The translations under genes were made by a program, and so were the position numbers. A stretch of 64,000 nt of DNA, taken from positions 62,001 to 126,000 of the forward strand of contig JACKAF010000002.1 in NCBI GenBank assembly GCA_020635235.1. The letters are read 5' to 3'. This DNA comes from Pseudobdellovibrionaceae bacterium. Lineage in GTDB: Bacteria; Bdellovibrionota; FAC87; UBA2466; JACKAF01. The notes under the pieces are model-generated. The model did not search any database, was not told the origin of the DNA, and worked only from the letters and a program-made list of their open reading frames with translations. How positions within the stretch are numbered: the first letter of the stretch is position 1; the number at the start of each line of letters is the position of its first letter. Below are positions 48,195-56,194 of this stretch, piece after piece.

Positions 48195-49370
48195 ATGGGA
48201 CGAGTGAGCGAGTGGCGAGAGCAGGCGTATTTTGTCGTTATCTTACTTACTCTTCCGATCGCGGTCGAAGCGATGTTGAGACTTCAGAATGTGCTGCCCA
48301 TCCCGCGGAGACACGTGACTTTGAACCGCTATGTTCCACGCCGGCATCGTGAGAATCTCAGACTCCAGCTTTTTCCCAATCCGGAAATTTTGCCGGAACT
48401 CCCGCCTTCATCACGCTTTTCCACCGATGCGCATGGCTTCCGAACCAGAGGCACGGCAGGTGTAGAGAGAGAAGGGGGCACAAGGGTGGTTTTCTTGGGA
48501 GACTCAACGATGGAAAGCTCTCTGCTGGACGATTTGGCAACCTGGCCGGCAGCGGCCAGTGAGCTCGCGGAGCAAATCGCAGGAAGGGGAGTCCGGTTGG
48601 AAGACCTTAATCTGGGATTAGCCGGCGCGGACTCGCGAGATCAAATTGCTCTGTTCTCGCAGTACTTGGTTCCCTCCAAGCCGGAAGTTCTCGTATTGTC
48701 TGTCGGCATCAACGACCTGTGGCTACAACTTGATCGGTCGTATAATAGCTACCGACAAGAAGACCGTTCATACATTAAACTATCGGACTGGGCGACAGGG
48801 AGTAAAATTTTCGAACCTTTTTATTTCTTACGGTTATGGCGTCTGCAAAAAGACGGTGATATTCAATGGTCTTGGTTCGGCCCGAAAGTTCGCTACAGGG
48901 TTGGAGACTTTATAAAAGAAAATCGAGCCATCCGGGCCAAGTTGCCTTACAAGGGAATCGACACAGTCTCCCTTCCTTTTCCCGAGTTTGAGCAAAACCT
49001 AAGAAGTCTTATCGGCATGGCTCTCGCAAACCACGTAAGCGTAATTCTGGTGACCCAATCGTGGCTCTATGGCGAAAATGTTTCCCCTGAGGCTAAAAAG
49101 AAGTTTTGGAACCACCAAGTCAAATTTAAATATCGGGAGGAAGCGTTGGATCGGGTGTTGCGTAAATATAATGATGTTACTCGGAAGCTTGCCAGCGAAT
49201 TTCATCTGAACGTTGTTGACCTCGAGCGAAATCTCCCAAAAGATCCTGACTATTTTTATGATGAGATGCACTTTACTCCGTTGGGGGCACGAAAAGTAGG
49301 GGAGCAATTGGCTCCCATTTTGGCCAAGGAGATTAGTCCCAGGTACCACCACGATTCTCGCAAACTCTGA
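48195..49370 (+). CDS. Membrane-anchored SGNH/GDSL hydrolase
   Basis: An N-terminal helix (VVILLTLPIAVEAML, about residues 14-28) anchors the protein, with the catalytic domain probably periplasmic. The SGNH blocks are VVFLGDSTMESSLLDD (Ser104), the Gly region GLAGADSRDQ, VLSVGINDLW (Asn) and DEMHFTPLGARKVG with the catalytic Asp and His. The 391 residues fit this family. These enzymes add or remove acetyl or acyl groups from polysaccharides. A short inverted repeat (GTTAG/CTAAC) lies before the start. It is followed after 14 bases by the GT39-like gene. Confidence 0.88.
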   Translation: MGRVSEWREQAYFVVILLTLPIAVEAMLRLQNVLPIPRRHVTLNRYVPRRHRENLRLQLFPNPEILPELPPSSRFSTDAHGFRTRGTAGVEREGGTRVVFLGDSTMESSLLDDLATWPAAASELAEQIAGRGVRLEDLNLGLAGADSRDQIALFSQYLVPSKPEVLVLSVGINDLWLQLDRSYNSYRQEDRSYIKLSDWATGSKIFEPFYFLRLWRLQKDGDIQWSWFGPKVRYRVGDFIKENRAIRAKLPYKGIDTVSLPFPEFEQNLRSLIGMALANHVSVILVTQSWLYGENVSPEAKKKFWNHQVKFKYREEALDRVLRKYNDVTRKLASEFHLNVVDLERNLPKDPDYFYDEMHFTPLGARKVGEQLAPILAKEISPRYHHDSRKL

Positions 49371-49384
49371 GGGGAGAAACGTCG

Positions 49385-50935
49385 TTGCAACCACAACTTC
49401 AAGCAAGCGAGTCTTCCGAAAAACAAGCTCCGCCATATGATGGTTTACCACCAGCGCGCGGTTCAATGACTCTAGTTCTTTTTTCACAGAAGACGCCGTA
49501 TTTCGTTTTTGCATTGGCACTTGTCTTGCGTCTGCGCGAATATCTTCACAACCGTTCTCTTTGGCTGGACGAGGCTCACGTAGCTTTAAAGGTGCTTGCG
49601 CCGAGCTTCTGGGATGACATCCTGAGCGGAAATTGGTACCAAACGCTGCCAGTGGGAATTGCGGTTCTCACGCGGGTGCTTGTCGCGGTTTTTGGCGACT
49701 CGGAGTATGTGCTTCGACTGCTTCCACTTCTGTGTGGTTTGCTCTCGTTCCCATTATTATTCCGTTTTTCGCGGGAATATCTTAAGCCGCAACTTGTCCC
49801 GCTAGCGCTACTCCTTTTTTCCGTCGCTCCCCCTTTGGTCTATTACTCTTCGGAGGTGAAACAATACTCCAGTGATGTATTCATTTGTCTTTCTTTGCTA
49901 GTTCTAGCCGCAGACGCGATGCGATCAAATTTTAAGACCAGAGTTTGGCCATTAGGCCTGCTTGCGTCGTTGCTCACTTGGTTTTCGTTTCCCGCCGTGT
50001 TTGTGTGTCTTGGTATTGCGATGGCATTCGCTGCGCAAATCCCGTCCGGCGAACGCCTAAAGAAGATAGCGAAAGCCGTGCCTTGGGCTGTGTTTTGGGG
50101 ATTGAGCTTGGGCCTTCATTACTTCACCTTTCTTCGCTACATTTCCACAAACTCGAAGCTAGTCCAACAATGGGAGGGCTGGGGAGGCTTTGGTCCCTCA
50201 AGTGGAAGTTTGGTGGTCTGGGCTAGATGGCTAGTTACCGCTTTAACGACGTTCCCGGCAACGATCGGGATTTCTTTCGGGCGCTTTGCCGCGGCCCTTG
50301 CCCTATTTGGCGCTTTCGTTTTACTCCGATCTTACCGGCCCAAGAGTTATCTCATCCTGGCACCCGCCGCTTTCCTGGTGACTGCTGCGGCGGCCGGATA
50401 TTATCCGGTGCTTTTGAGGGTCGTGCTTTTTGCGGCGCCGCTGTTCCTGATTGCTCTACTCAAAGGCTTGGAGGCAGCAGGGTGTACTCGGTTCACCAAA
50501 GTCCTGGCTTGGGGAGCGGCGATTATTCTTTCCGGACAAGTTGTAGTCGGGGCCGCCCAAAATTTTTTGCACCCTTCCGTTCGAGAGCACATTCGGCCGC
50601 TGCTCGGGCACTTGAAAAAGGAGCTTAAACGTGGTGATGCCGTCTACATTTCTCAATTCGCCAGTGACGCGTTTGAGTATTCGCTGAGGCGTGAGCCGTT
50701 GCCAGCCCCTACCTTCGTCGGGCAGTGTAGGGGGGTCCCGACGGAAGTATGCGAGAAGGACTTTTTGGGACGCGTAGAGGGTGCGGAGTACTTGTGGGTG
50801 TTCCTTTCGCACGTGACGCCTGAGGAAAGATACTTGTTGGTGCGAATCGCAGACAAATGGGGGGAGCGCCTGTCAGAGTTGGAAAGCGGAAACGCTTTAC
50901 TTTTGTATTACCATCGAAAAGAGCGTGAGCATTAG
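49385..50935 (+). CDS. GT-C membrane glycosyltransferase (GT39/ArnT-like)
   Basis: The 516-residue protein has about 11-13 transmembrane helices. An acidic pair near the first periplasmic loop, NRSLWLDEAHVALKVL, matches the catalytic DE motif of PMT/ArnT-type enzymes, which use polyprenyl-phosphate sugars on the outer face of the inner membrane. YYSSEVKQYSSDVFICLSLLVL is also typical of this superfamily. A small soluble domain ends the chain. The start is TTG at 49385 with GGGGAG at 49371-49376. The polyprenyl sugar donor could come from the GT2 at 26710, which is inference. Confidence 0.85.
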   Translation: MQPQLQASESSEKQAPPYDGLPPARGSMTLVLFSQKTPYFVFALALVLRLREYLHNRSLWLDEAHVALKVLAPSFWDDILSGNWYQTLPVGIAVLTRVLVAVFGDSEYVLRLLPLLCGLLSFPLLFRFSREYLKPQLVPLALLLFSVAPPLVYYSSEVKQYSSDVFICLSLLVLAADAMRSNFKTRVWPLGLLASLLTWFSFPAVFVCLGIAMAFAAQIPSGERLKKIAKAVPWAVFWGLSLGLHYFTFLRYISTNSKLVQQWEGWGGFGPSSGSLVVWARWLVTALTTFPATIGISFGRFAAALALFGAFVLLRSYRPKSYLILAPAAFLVTAAAAGYYPVLLRVVLFAAPLFLIALLKGLEAAGCTRFTKVLAWGAAIILSGQVVVGAAQNFLHPSVREHIRPLLGHLKKELKRGDAVYISQFASDAFEYSLRREPLPAPTFVGQCRGVPTEVCEKDFLGRVEGAEYLWVFLSHVTPEERYLLVRIADKWGERLSELESGNALLLYYHRKEREH

Positions 50936-50970
50936 TAGTCTTTGCGTTCGTTTGGATCTAAGATGAGCGC

Positions 50971-51990
50971 ATGCTAGCAGCCTATCTAAACAAGTTTGGC
51001 GGACCGGAGGTCCTAGAGGTCGGCAACCTGCGTGCTCCGGGTGTCGCAGACAACGAAGTGCGCGTGGCCATCCGAAGCTCCGCCCTCAACCACCTGGACA
51101 TATGGGTGCGCAAGGGGCTTCCCGGCCTGAAGGTGGAGTTCCCCCACATACTGGGTGGAGACGCTTCCGGCTTAGTGGAGGCGGTCGGCAAGAACGTGAA
51201 AGATCTCTTTATAGGGGATGAGGTCATTGTACACCCTGGCCTTTCCACGGCGCCCTGGGAGGAAGTGGAAAGTTTAGCTTCCGACTATCGGATCTTGGGT
51301 GAGCATGTGAACGGTACCAATGCCGAAATGGTGACCGTCCCTCGCGAGAACATTTTTCCTAAACCAAAGAATCTATCGTTTGATGAAGCGGCGTCGGTTC
51401 CCTTAGTTTTTACAACCGCGTGGCAAATGCTTGTGGGACGGGGGCAGGTGAAGGCCGGCGACCTGATTCTCGTGCATGCAGCGGCCAGTGGCGTCAGTTC
51501 GGCCGCAATCCAAATTGCGAAGTGTTTTGGCGCGACGGTAATTGCCACGGCAGGAAGCCCGAAAAAGTTGGACCTCGCCTCCCAACTGGGGGCCGATTGT
51601 GTTTTGGATTACTCTCGACAGAGTGTAGCAGCCGAAATCAAGAAACAGTTCGGAAAACGCGGTGTGGATACTGTCATCGACCATGTCGGAGCCGACACCT
51701 GGAAGTCTCATTTTGAAGTGCTTCGAAGGGGAGGTAAGATCATTACTTGTGGGGCAACCAGTGGTTTCGAGGTGTCACTCGACTTGCGTTATGTCTTTTA
51801 CAAGCAAATTCAAATTCTAGGTTCTACGATGGGTTCCAAAGGAGACTTTCCGCGGATATTGCGGCTGCTCGAATCTGGAAAGCTCCGCGCGGTGGTCGAT
51901 AGAAGTTTCCCCCTGCGCGACATACAAAAGGCTCACGCCCACCTTGAAGGCCGGGAAGCACTCGGCAAGGTCATAGTTAGTGTGTCATAA
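50971..51990 (+). CDS. Zinc-type alcohol dehydrogenase-like/quinone oxidoreductase (MDR)
   Basis: The medium-chain dehydrogenase fold is clear: a GroES-like start (YLNKFGGPEVLEVGNL), LNHLDIWVRKGLPG, HILGGDASGLVEAVG, and the nucleotide-binding HAAASGVSSAAIQIAKCFGATVIATAG. VDTVIDHVG and IITCGATSG follow. The structural zinc Cys cluster is missing and the catalytic-zinc Cys is not conserved, so it is probably a zinc-free NADPH:quinone or enoyl reductase. The substrate is unknown. ATG at 50971; the gene stands alone after the glycan island. Confidence 0.9.
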   Translation: MLAAYLNKFGGPEVLEVGNLRAPGVADNEVRVAIRSSALNHLDIWVRKGLPGLKVEFPHILGGDASGLVEAVGKNVKDLFIGDEVIVHPGLSTAPWEEVESLASDYRILGEHVNGTNAEMVTVPRENIFPKPKNLSFDEAASVPLVFTTAWQMLVGRGQVKAGDLILVHAAASGVSSAAIQIAKCFGATVIATAGSPKKLDLASQLGADCVLDYSRQSVAAEIKKQFGKRGVDTVIDHVGADTWKSHFEVLRRGGKIITCGATSGFEVSLDLRYVFYKQIQILGSTMGSKGDFPRILRLLESGKLRAVVDRSFPLRDIQKAHAHLEGREALGKVIVSVS

Positions 51991-52050
51991 CAGGGGTTTA
52001 GCGGCCCTTTCCCTGGTGTGGCGCAGCGCATTTCGTGGCTTGATTCTAAT

Positions 52051-52079
52051 TTTTCAGCGTCCGATGAGTATGGTATAGC
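52051..52079 (+). promoter_or_regulatory. Candidate sigma-70 promoter before the DHH gene
   Basis: TTTTCA (52051-52056), 17 bases, then TATAGC (52074-52079), ending 19 bases before the ATG at 52099. Its position argues against the longer GTG start at 52018. Confidence 0.35.
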
Positions 52080-52098
52080 CTGCCTTGCAGGGGACAAG

Positions 52099-53151
52099 AT
52101 GATCGATCTGAGTAAATTCGCCGAAGAAATCCAGAAACTCGAGAAAGCGCTCAACGAGGCCAAGACCATACTGCTTACTGCGCCCGGCGTGGCAGACGGT
52201 GACTCCATTGGAGCGCAGCTCGCGCTCAGGCGAATGCTCAAGCACAGCTACCCCAAGACCGAAGTCCGGATCGTCAACGACGAACCTTTGCAGGATCGGT
52301 ATCTGTTTTTACCCGACATCCAGTACGTCGAAACCCCGGAAACCTTTTGGGCGTCCAATCCGGTGAGCAATTTTGATTTGGGAATTATCGTGGATGGTGG
52401 CGTGGATCGCGCGGGGCGGGTGCGGGAGATCTACGAGAAATGCAATAAGACTGCGTTCATCGATCACCACATTGTGAGCGTGCAATTTAGCTATGACATT
52501 CGAATCGTCGAGCCAACGGCCTGCTCTACAACCGAACTTGTTTACCACCTTTCACAGCTCCCTGCGTTTTCGACCCCACTTTCTAAAGAGTTTTGTCAGC
52601 AAGTTTATTTGGGGCTGATTTTTGATACGGGCTTTTTTCGCCACTCCAGCACGACGCCCGAAGCGATGGAGCTAGGCGCCAAGCTTCTCCGTACGGGTTT
52701 TGATTTCACCCGTGTCGGGGAACGCGGCATGCTGGAACGCACGTTCAACAGTTTAAAGCTACTCTCCTACACGCTTGCGAGGGCGCAATTGCGTGCGGAG
52801 GGAAAGATCATTTGGTCGACGGTTACCCAGGATACTTTGCGGTCTTTCAAGGCGACGGATGACGACCGCGAGGGAATTATCGATCACCTCTTTCTTACCC
52901 ACGGCATCGAGGTTGCAGTCCTCTTTTACGAGATGCCGGAAAGCAAGACCCGCCTGTCCTTCCGATCTCAAGGCGCGATTGACGTGGCCCGCTTTGCTCG
53001 CAGCTTGACAGAGCACGGTGGCGGGCATGAGAAGGCCTCTGGCGCCATGCTTGACATTCCTATGTCAGAAGCGGTGGAGTGGGTGTTGGAACGGCTCGAA
53101 GCGGCATTTGAATCGGGCCAGTTCAACGCATCCAAAAAGAAGAAGAGGTAA
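52099..53151 (+). CDS. DHH family phosphoesterase, NrnA-like
   Basis: NrnA-type enzymes degrade very short RNAs and pAp in the cytoplasm. The ATG at 52099 (GGGGA just upstream) gives 350 residues, normal for the family. Conserved motifs are VADGDSIGAQL, DLGIIVDGG, the namesake AFIDHH, EPTACSTTELVYHL, GLIFDTGFFRHSS and the DHHA1 motif GGGHEKASGAML. The first motif is usually HxxPDGD. Here the His position appears to be Pro or Gly (APGVADGD), which may alter one metal site. It precedes panD by three bases and probably shares its transcript. Confidence 0.85.
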   Translation: MIDLSKFAEEIQKLEKALNEAKTILLTAPGVADGDSIGAQLALRRMLKHSYPKTEVRIVNDEPLQDRYLFLPDIQYVETPETFWASNPVSNFDLGIIVDGGVDRAGRVREIYEKCNKTAFIDHHIVSVQFSYDIRIVEPTACSTTELVYHLSQLPAFSTPLSKEFCQQVYLGLIFDTGFFRHSSTTPEAMELGAKLLRTGFDFTRVGERGMLERTFNSLKLLSYTLARAQLRAEGKIIWSTVTQDTLRSFKATDDDREGIIDHLFLTHGIEVAVLFYEMPESKTRLSFRSQGAIDVARFARSLTEHGGGHEKASGAMLDIPMSEAVEWVLERLEAAFESGQFNASKKKKR

Positions 53152-53154
53152 AGG

Positions 53155-53523
53155 GTGCTAGTCGAAGTACTGAAGTGCAAAATCCACCGAATCTCGGTGA
53201 CGGACGCAGATCTGCATTATGAAGGCAGCATCAGCTTGGGCCGAGAATACATGGAATGTGCCCAGCTGCGAGCCTACGAGAAGGTAGATATCTACAATAT
53301 CTCCAATGGCGAAAGGTTTTCGACCTACGTGATTCCCGGCAACCCAGGCCAGGTGTGTTTAAACGGAGCGGCTGCCTGGAAGGTACGTGTAGGTGATAAG
53401 ATTATTATTGCTTCTTACGCCTGGATTGAGCGCGAGGCGATGGACCACCACCACCCACGAGTTGTACTCATCGGAGAAGGAAATCAGGTAAAGTCTGTCT
53501 CGGATGCGAGCATGAACTCTTAG
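53155..53523 (+). CDS. panD: Aspartate 1-decarboxylase, pyruvoyl type
   Basis: PanD makes beta-alanine for pantothenate and coenzyme A. The 122-residue proenzyme begins VEVLKCKIHRISVTDADLHYEGS. Self-cleavage between Gly24 and Ser25 forms the pyruvoyl cofactor, and the catalytic Lys9 and Tyr58 regions (KCKIHR, NISNGERFSTYVI) are present. NGAAAWKVRVGDKIIIASY is diagnostic. GTG at 53155 is supported by AGAAGAGG at 53141-53148. It overlaps no gene and is separated from the DHH gene by three bases. Confidence 0.96.
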   Translation: MLVEVLKCKIHRISVTDADLHYEGSISLGREYMECAQLRAYEKVDIYNISNGERFSTYVIPGNPGQVCLNGAAAWKVRVGDKIIIASYAWIEREAMDHHHPRVVLIGEGNQVKSVSDASMNS

Positions 53524-53632
53524 CCTGGGGTGTCACATCATCACGCCGTTTGCGTCCGTATAGGTGTGAGGCGGCAAACTAAGAGCCCTGCTTGCGGGGC
53601 TGAGAAAAGTTAATGGGTTACGGGGGAGGCGC

Positions 53633-54136
53633 ATGAACAGGCGCATTCTGTTTTTGTTTCTATTGATTCTTTCGGTTGGGGCGAGCGCTACGGAGGTAGC
53701 CACCCCCTTCAAAGTTCGTCGCTTGGAAATCAATGCTCGGCGCGAGCTGAACGTTTATAAAGATCCATCCATGTTTCTTCCCGACTTAGGGGAAATCCAC
53801 GCGGATCCTTTGAGTGGTTGGGAAAGCTTGATGGAGAACACGCCCTTGCTGACCACCGTGGAGGGCCCTGTGTGCTTTCTCCAACTGGCAGCCGCCACTC
53901 CCTTCAAGAATTTTGGCCTGGTCTCCTACCTCTACCAGCTTGCGGACTCTAGGCTAAAGTCTCCGGTCACAGCGGCTACTTTCGGGGAAGCTACCCCGAT
54001 GATCGTCCCGGTCCAGTTGTGTGGGGAGAGCGCCTACTCGGACTCTCTTGGTTTTGTTTTGGAAGAGGATTTGAAAGCGGTCCAGCAGGCCCGGGTGGAG
54101 CGGGGTTTACCCCCGACTGTTAGTACGCAGCCCTAA
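53633..54136 (+). CDS. Secreted protein of unknown function
   Basis: I do not recognise this 167-residue protein. It has a good Sec signal (ILFLFLLILSVGASATE, cleavage after ASA) and a mature part of about 148 residues with two Cys (PVCFLQ and QLCGES) that could pair in the periplasm. No repeats or lipobox are seen. GGGGGAGG precedes the ATG. The stop TAA overlaps the stop of the convergent diguanylate cyclase gene within CTAA at 54133-54136. Confidence 0.7.
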   Translation: MNRRILFLFLLILSVGASATEVATPFKVRRLEINARRELNVYKDPSMFLPDLGEIHADPLSGWESLMENTPLLTTVEGPVCFLQLAAATPFKNFGLVSYLYQLADSRLKSPVTAATFGEATPMIVPVQLCGESAYSDSLGFVLEEDLKAVQQARVERGLPPTVSTQP

Positions 54137-55044
54137 GCGGCTTCGCGCATCACGGTGCGGTTTCGTCCACCTTGTTTGGCGGCATAAAGGCATTCATCTG
54201 CGGTACGGATGAAATCTTCGATCGTTTCGAAATTGCCATTCTCAAACGTCGCCACACCCAAGCTAATAGTGATGAAGATGTTCTCGTTGCGGTAGGTGAC
54301 GGGCTGTTTTTCCACGTTTAGGCGCACCCGTTCGGCTATCTGCATGGCCGTGGTGGCGTCCACGTTTCTCAGGATGATGGCAAATTCTTCTCCGCCGTAC
54401 CGACAGGCGATGTTCTCAAGTCTCAAGCTCTTGTGGAGGTACTGTCCAATATGCTTCAGCACCAGATCCCCAGCGATATGGCCGTGGGTATCGTTTATTT
54501 TCTTGAAATGATCCACATCGATCATCAACAAGCTAAGCGGTGTTTTGTTGCGCTTTGAAAAGCTGAACTCCTTGGAGAGCACGTCCACGAAGTACTTTTT
54601 GTTATAGAGCTGGGTCAAGCCGTCGATGTTGGCCGCGCGAAAAAGATTCTGCTGGTACGACTGGTCGACGCTATCTTGGTAGACGAATTTGAAGTAAAGG
54701 CGTGTTCCGATAAGGATCTTGTCCCCGTCGAGCAGGACCTGCTCCTGCACCTTCTTGCCGTTCACGAAGATTCCGTTCGTGCTCCCTACATCCCGGATAA
54801 CCAAATCGCTGCCGTTGCGCCAGATGATTTCGGCGTGGTTGCGCGATACGTGAGGGTCATCCAGCGGGATCTGGCACGAGGGATCTCGGCCCAGCTTTAC
54901 GTTGCGCCCCTTGAGGTTGTACATCTGGCCGGTTTCTCTTCCTGAAATCTGGATGAGGTACGGCTCATAGGTGCTACCGTTGTCGTCCAAGCGGACTTTT
55001 TCCGTGACGACGATTGTCCGGTCGCGATTTTCGTTGTCCGACAC
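54133..55044 (-). CDS. FHA domain diguanylate cyclase (GGDEF)
   Basis: Residues about 30-120 form an FHA domain that binds phosphothreonine, with LGRDPSC (Arg53) and HVSRNH (Ser67 to His70). Residues 138-300 are a GGDEF domain with an intact active site GGEEF at 217-221, so it should make cyclic di-GMP from two GTP. The inhibitory I-site, five residues before it, reads RLEN instead of RxxD, suggesting weak product inhibition. There is no membrane segment, so a Ser/Thr kinase may recruit or activate it. GTG at 55044 is supported by AAGGAG six bases upstream. Confidence 0.93.
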   Translation of the reverse strand: MSDNENRDRTIVVTEKVRLDDNGSTYEPYLIQISGRETGQMYNLKGRNVKLGRDPSCQIPLDDPHVSRNHAEIIWRNGSDLVIRDVGSTNGIFVNGKKVQEQVLLDGDKILIGTRLYFKFVYQDSVDQSYQQNLFRAANIDGLTQLYNKKYFVDVLSKEFSFSKRNKTPLSLLMIDVDHFKKINDTHGHIAGDLVLKHIGQYLHKSLRLENIACRYGGEEFAIILRNVDATTAMQIAERVRLNVEKQPVTYRNENIFITISLGVATFENGNFETIEDFIRTADECLYAAKQGGRNRTVMREAA

Positions 55045-55275
55045 TGGGGCTCCTTCCCGCTCAGGGAATAAGGGTCTACCTAATGCTTATCGACAGAATT
55101 CCAAGCATCTTTAGGGGTTAGAGAGGCCCCGCGTCGGATTAAATACCCTGTGATTCCCTAGAATTATATTGCGTGGTGCCGGGCCCTATGGCACTTTTAG
55201 CCTACGAATTTGAGCTGAACCCCGGGGTGCCCAAAGCGAAAGTTGAGCTACCTCGGAATTGCGCGGAGTGAATAC

Positions 55276-55527
55276 ATGGCGGCTGACGAACCCACACTGT
55301 TGGAACTTCTTGAGGTCATGATCAAGGCTCTAGTCGATGTCCCTGAGGAAGTGAAACTCAACGAAATCAAAGGCGAGCAGACCACCGTTTTTGAACTCGT
55401 CGTGGCCAAGGGAGATCTTGGCAAGGTTATCGGAAAGCAGGGTAAGACGGCCAAAGCGCTGCGTACAATTCTCACCGCCGCTTCCACCAAGCTCCGCAAG
55501 CGCTCGGTGCTTGAAATTATCGAGTAG
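55276..55527 (+). CDS. khpA: KhpA-like KH domain RNA-binding protein
   Basis: The 83 residues are a single KH domain with the GxxG loop in VIGKQGKTAKALRTIL, the hallmark of small bacterial KhpA proteins, which bind RNA with KhpB/Jag in controlling translation and cell shape. ATG at 55276 has GGAG seven bases upstream and yields the family size; a GTG-like earlier start at 55243 is less likely. It is four bases before sdhC on the same strand. The 231-base gap upstream holds a TATATT at 55165-55170 but no clear -35. Confidence 0.9.
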   Translation: MAADEPTLLELLEVMIKALVDVPEEVKLNEIKGEQTTVFELVVAKGDLGKVIGKQGKTAKALRTILTAASTKLRKRSVLEIIE

Positions 55528-55531
55528 GTAA

Positions 55532-56194
55532 ATGGCGTCATATTTTTCTTCTTCGATCGGGCGCAAACACGTTTTGGCCTTTACTGGCTTGGGACTTTGC
55601 GGATTCTTGGTGACGCACCTCGCTGCGAACCTTCTGATTCCGTTTAACCCGCAAGCATTTAATACTTACAGTTACAACCTCATCCACAATCCGTTCATCT
55701 ATTTGGCTGAAACTGTTCTTCTGCTGATGTTCTTGGTGCACATTGTGCTGGCACTTTGGTTGAACCTGGAAAACCGTGCCGCTCGTCCGCAGCGTTACCA
55801 CGCCAAAAAGAAGACCGGGCAGGGGACTACCGTCGCTTCGTCCACGATGGTCGCCACCGGGCTTATCACGCTGGTGTTTCTGGTATTGCATCTGATGAAT
55901 TTGAAGTTTGGTGCCGAGTACACTGTGACTTATGACGGTGTCGAGATGCGCGATCTGCACCGGCTGGTACTGGAATACTTTTCCAGTCTTCCGAACGTTG
56001 TTTGGTACGTCATGGCTCACGTCGCTTTGGCGTTGCACACCTTTCACGGCTTTCAATCTGCTTTTCAATCTCTGGGCTTTAATCACCCTCGTTACACCAA
56101 ATGCGTGAAAGCGATTGGCAAACTCTATGCGGTTGCCATCGCGGGTGGCTTCGCCTTTATCGCTATCTGGGCTTACGGCCAGGGAGGCGTGTGA
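55532..56194 (+). CDS. sdhC: Succinate dehydrogenase cytochrome b subunit (B-type)
   Basis: The 220-residue membrane subunit has five transmembrane helices, as in the two-heme B-type enzymes of Bacillus, Wolinella and Bdellovibrio. It carries heme-ligand histidines in HLAANLL, FLVHIVLAL, LVLHLMNL and AHVALALHTFHGFQSAFQSLG. It passes electrons to or from menaquinone. It starts four bases after khpA, so transcription may begin upstream of khpA. Its TGA overlaps the sdhA ATG by one base. Confidence 0.94.
   Translation: MASYFSSSIGRKHVLAFTGLGLCGFLVTHLAANLLIPFNPQAFNTYSYNLIHNPFIYLAETVLLLMFLVHIVLALWLNLENRAARPQRYHAKKKTGQGTTVASSTMVATGLITLVFLVLHLMNLKFGAEYTVTYDGVEMRDLHRLVLEYFSSLPNVVWYVMAHVALALHTFHGFQSAFQSLGFNHPRYTKCVKAIGKLYAVAIAGGFAFIAIWAYGQGGV

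Noticed and set aside
53524..53632. Possible small RNA or structured leader before the secreted protein gene.
   Set aside because: Only an AGCCC/GGGCT stem and a six-base GTTTGC/GCAAAC pairing are visible, with no T-run and no promoter.
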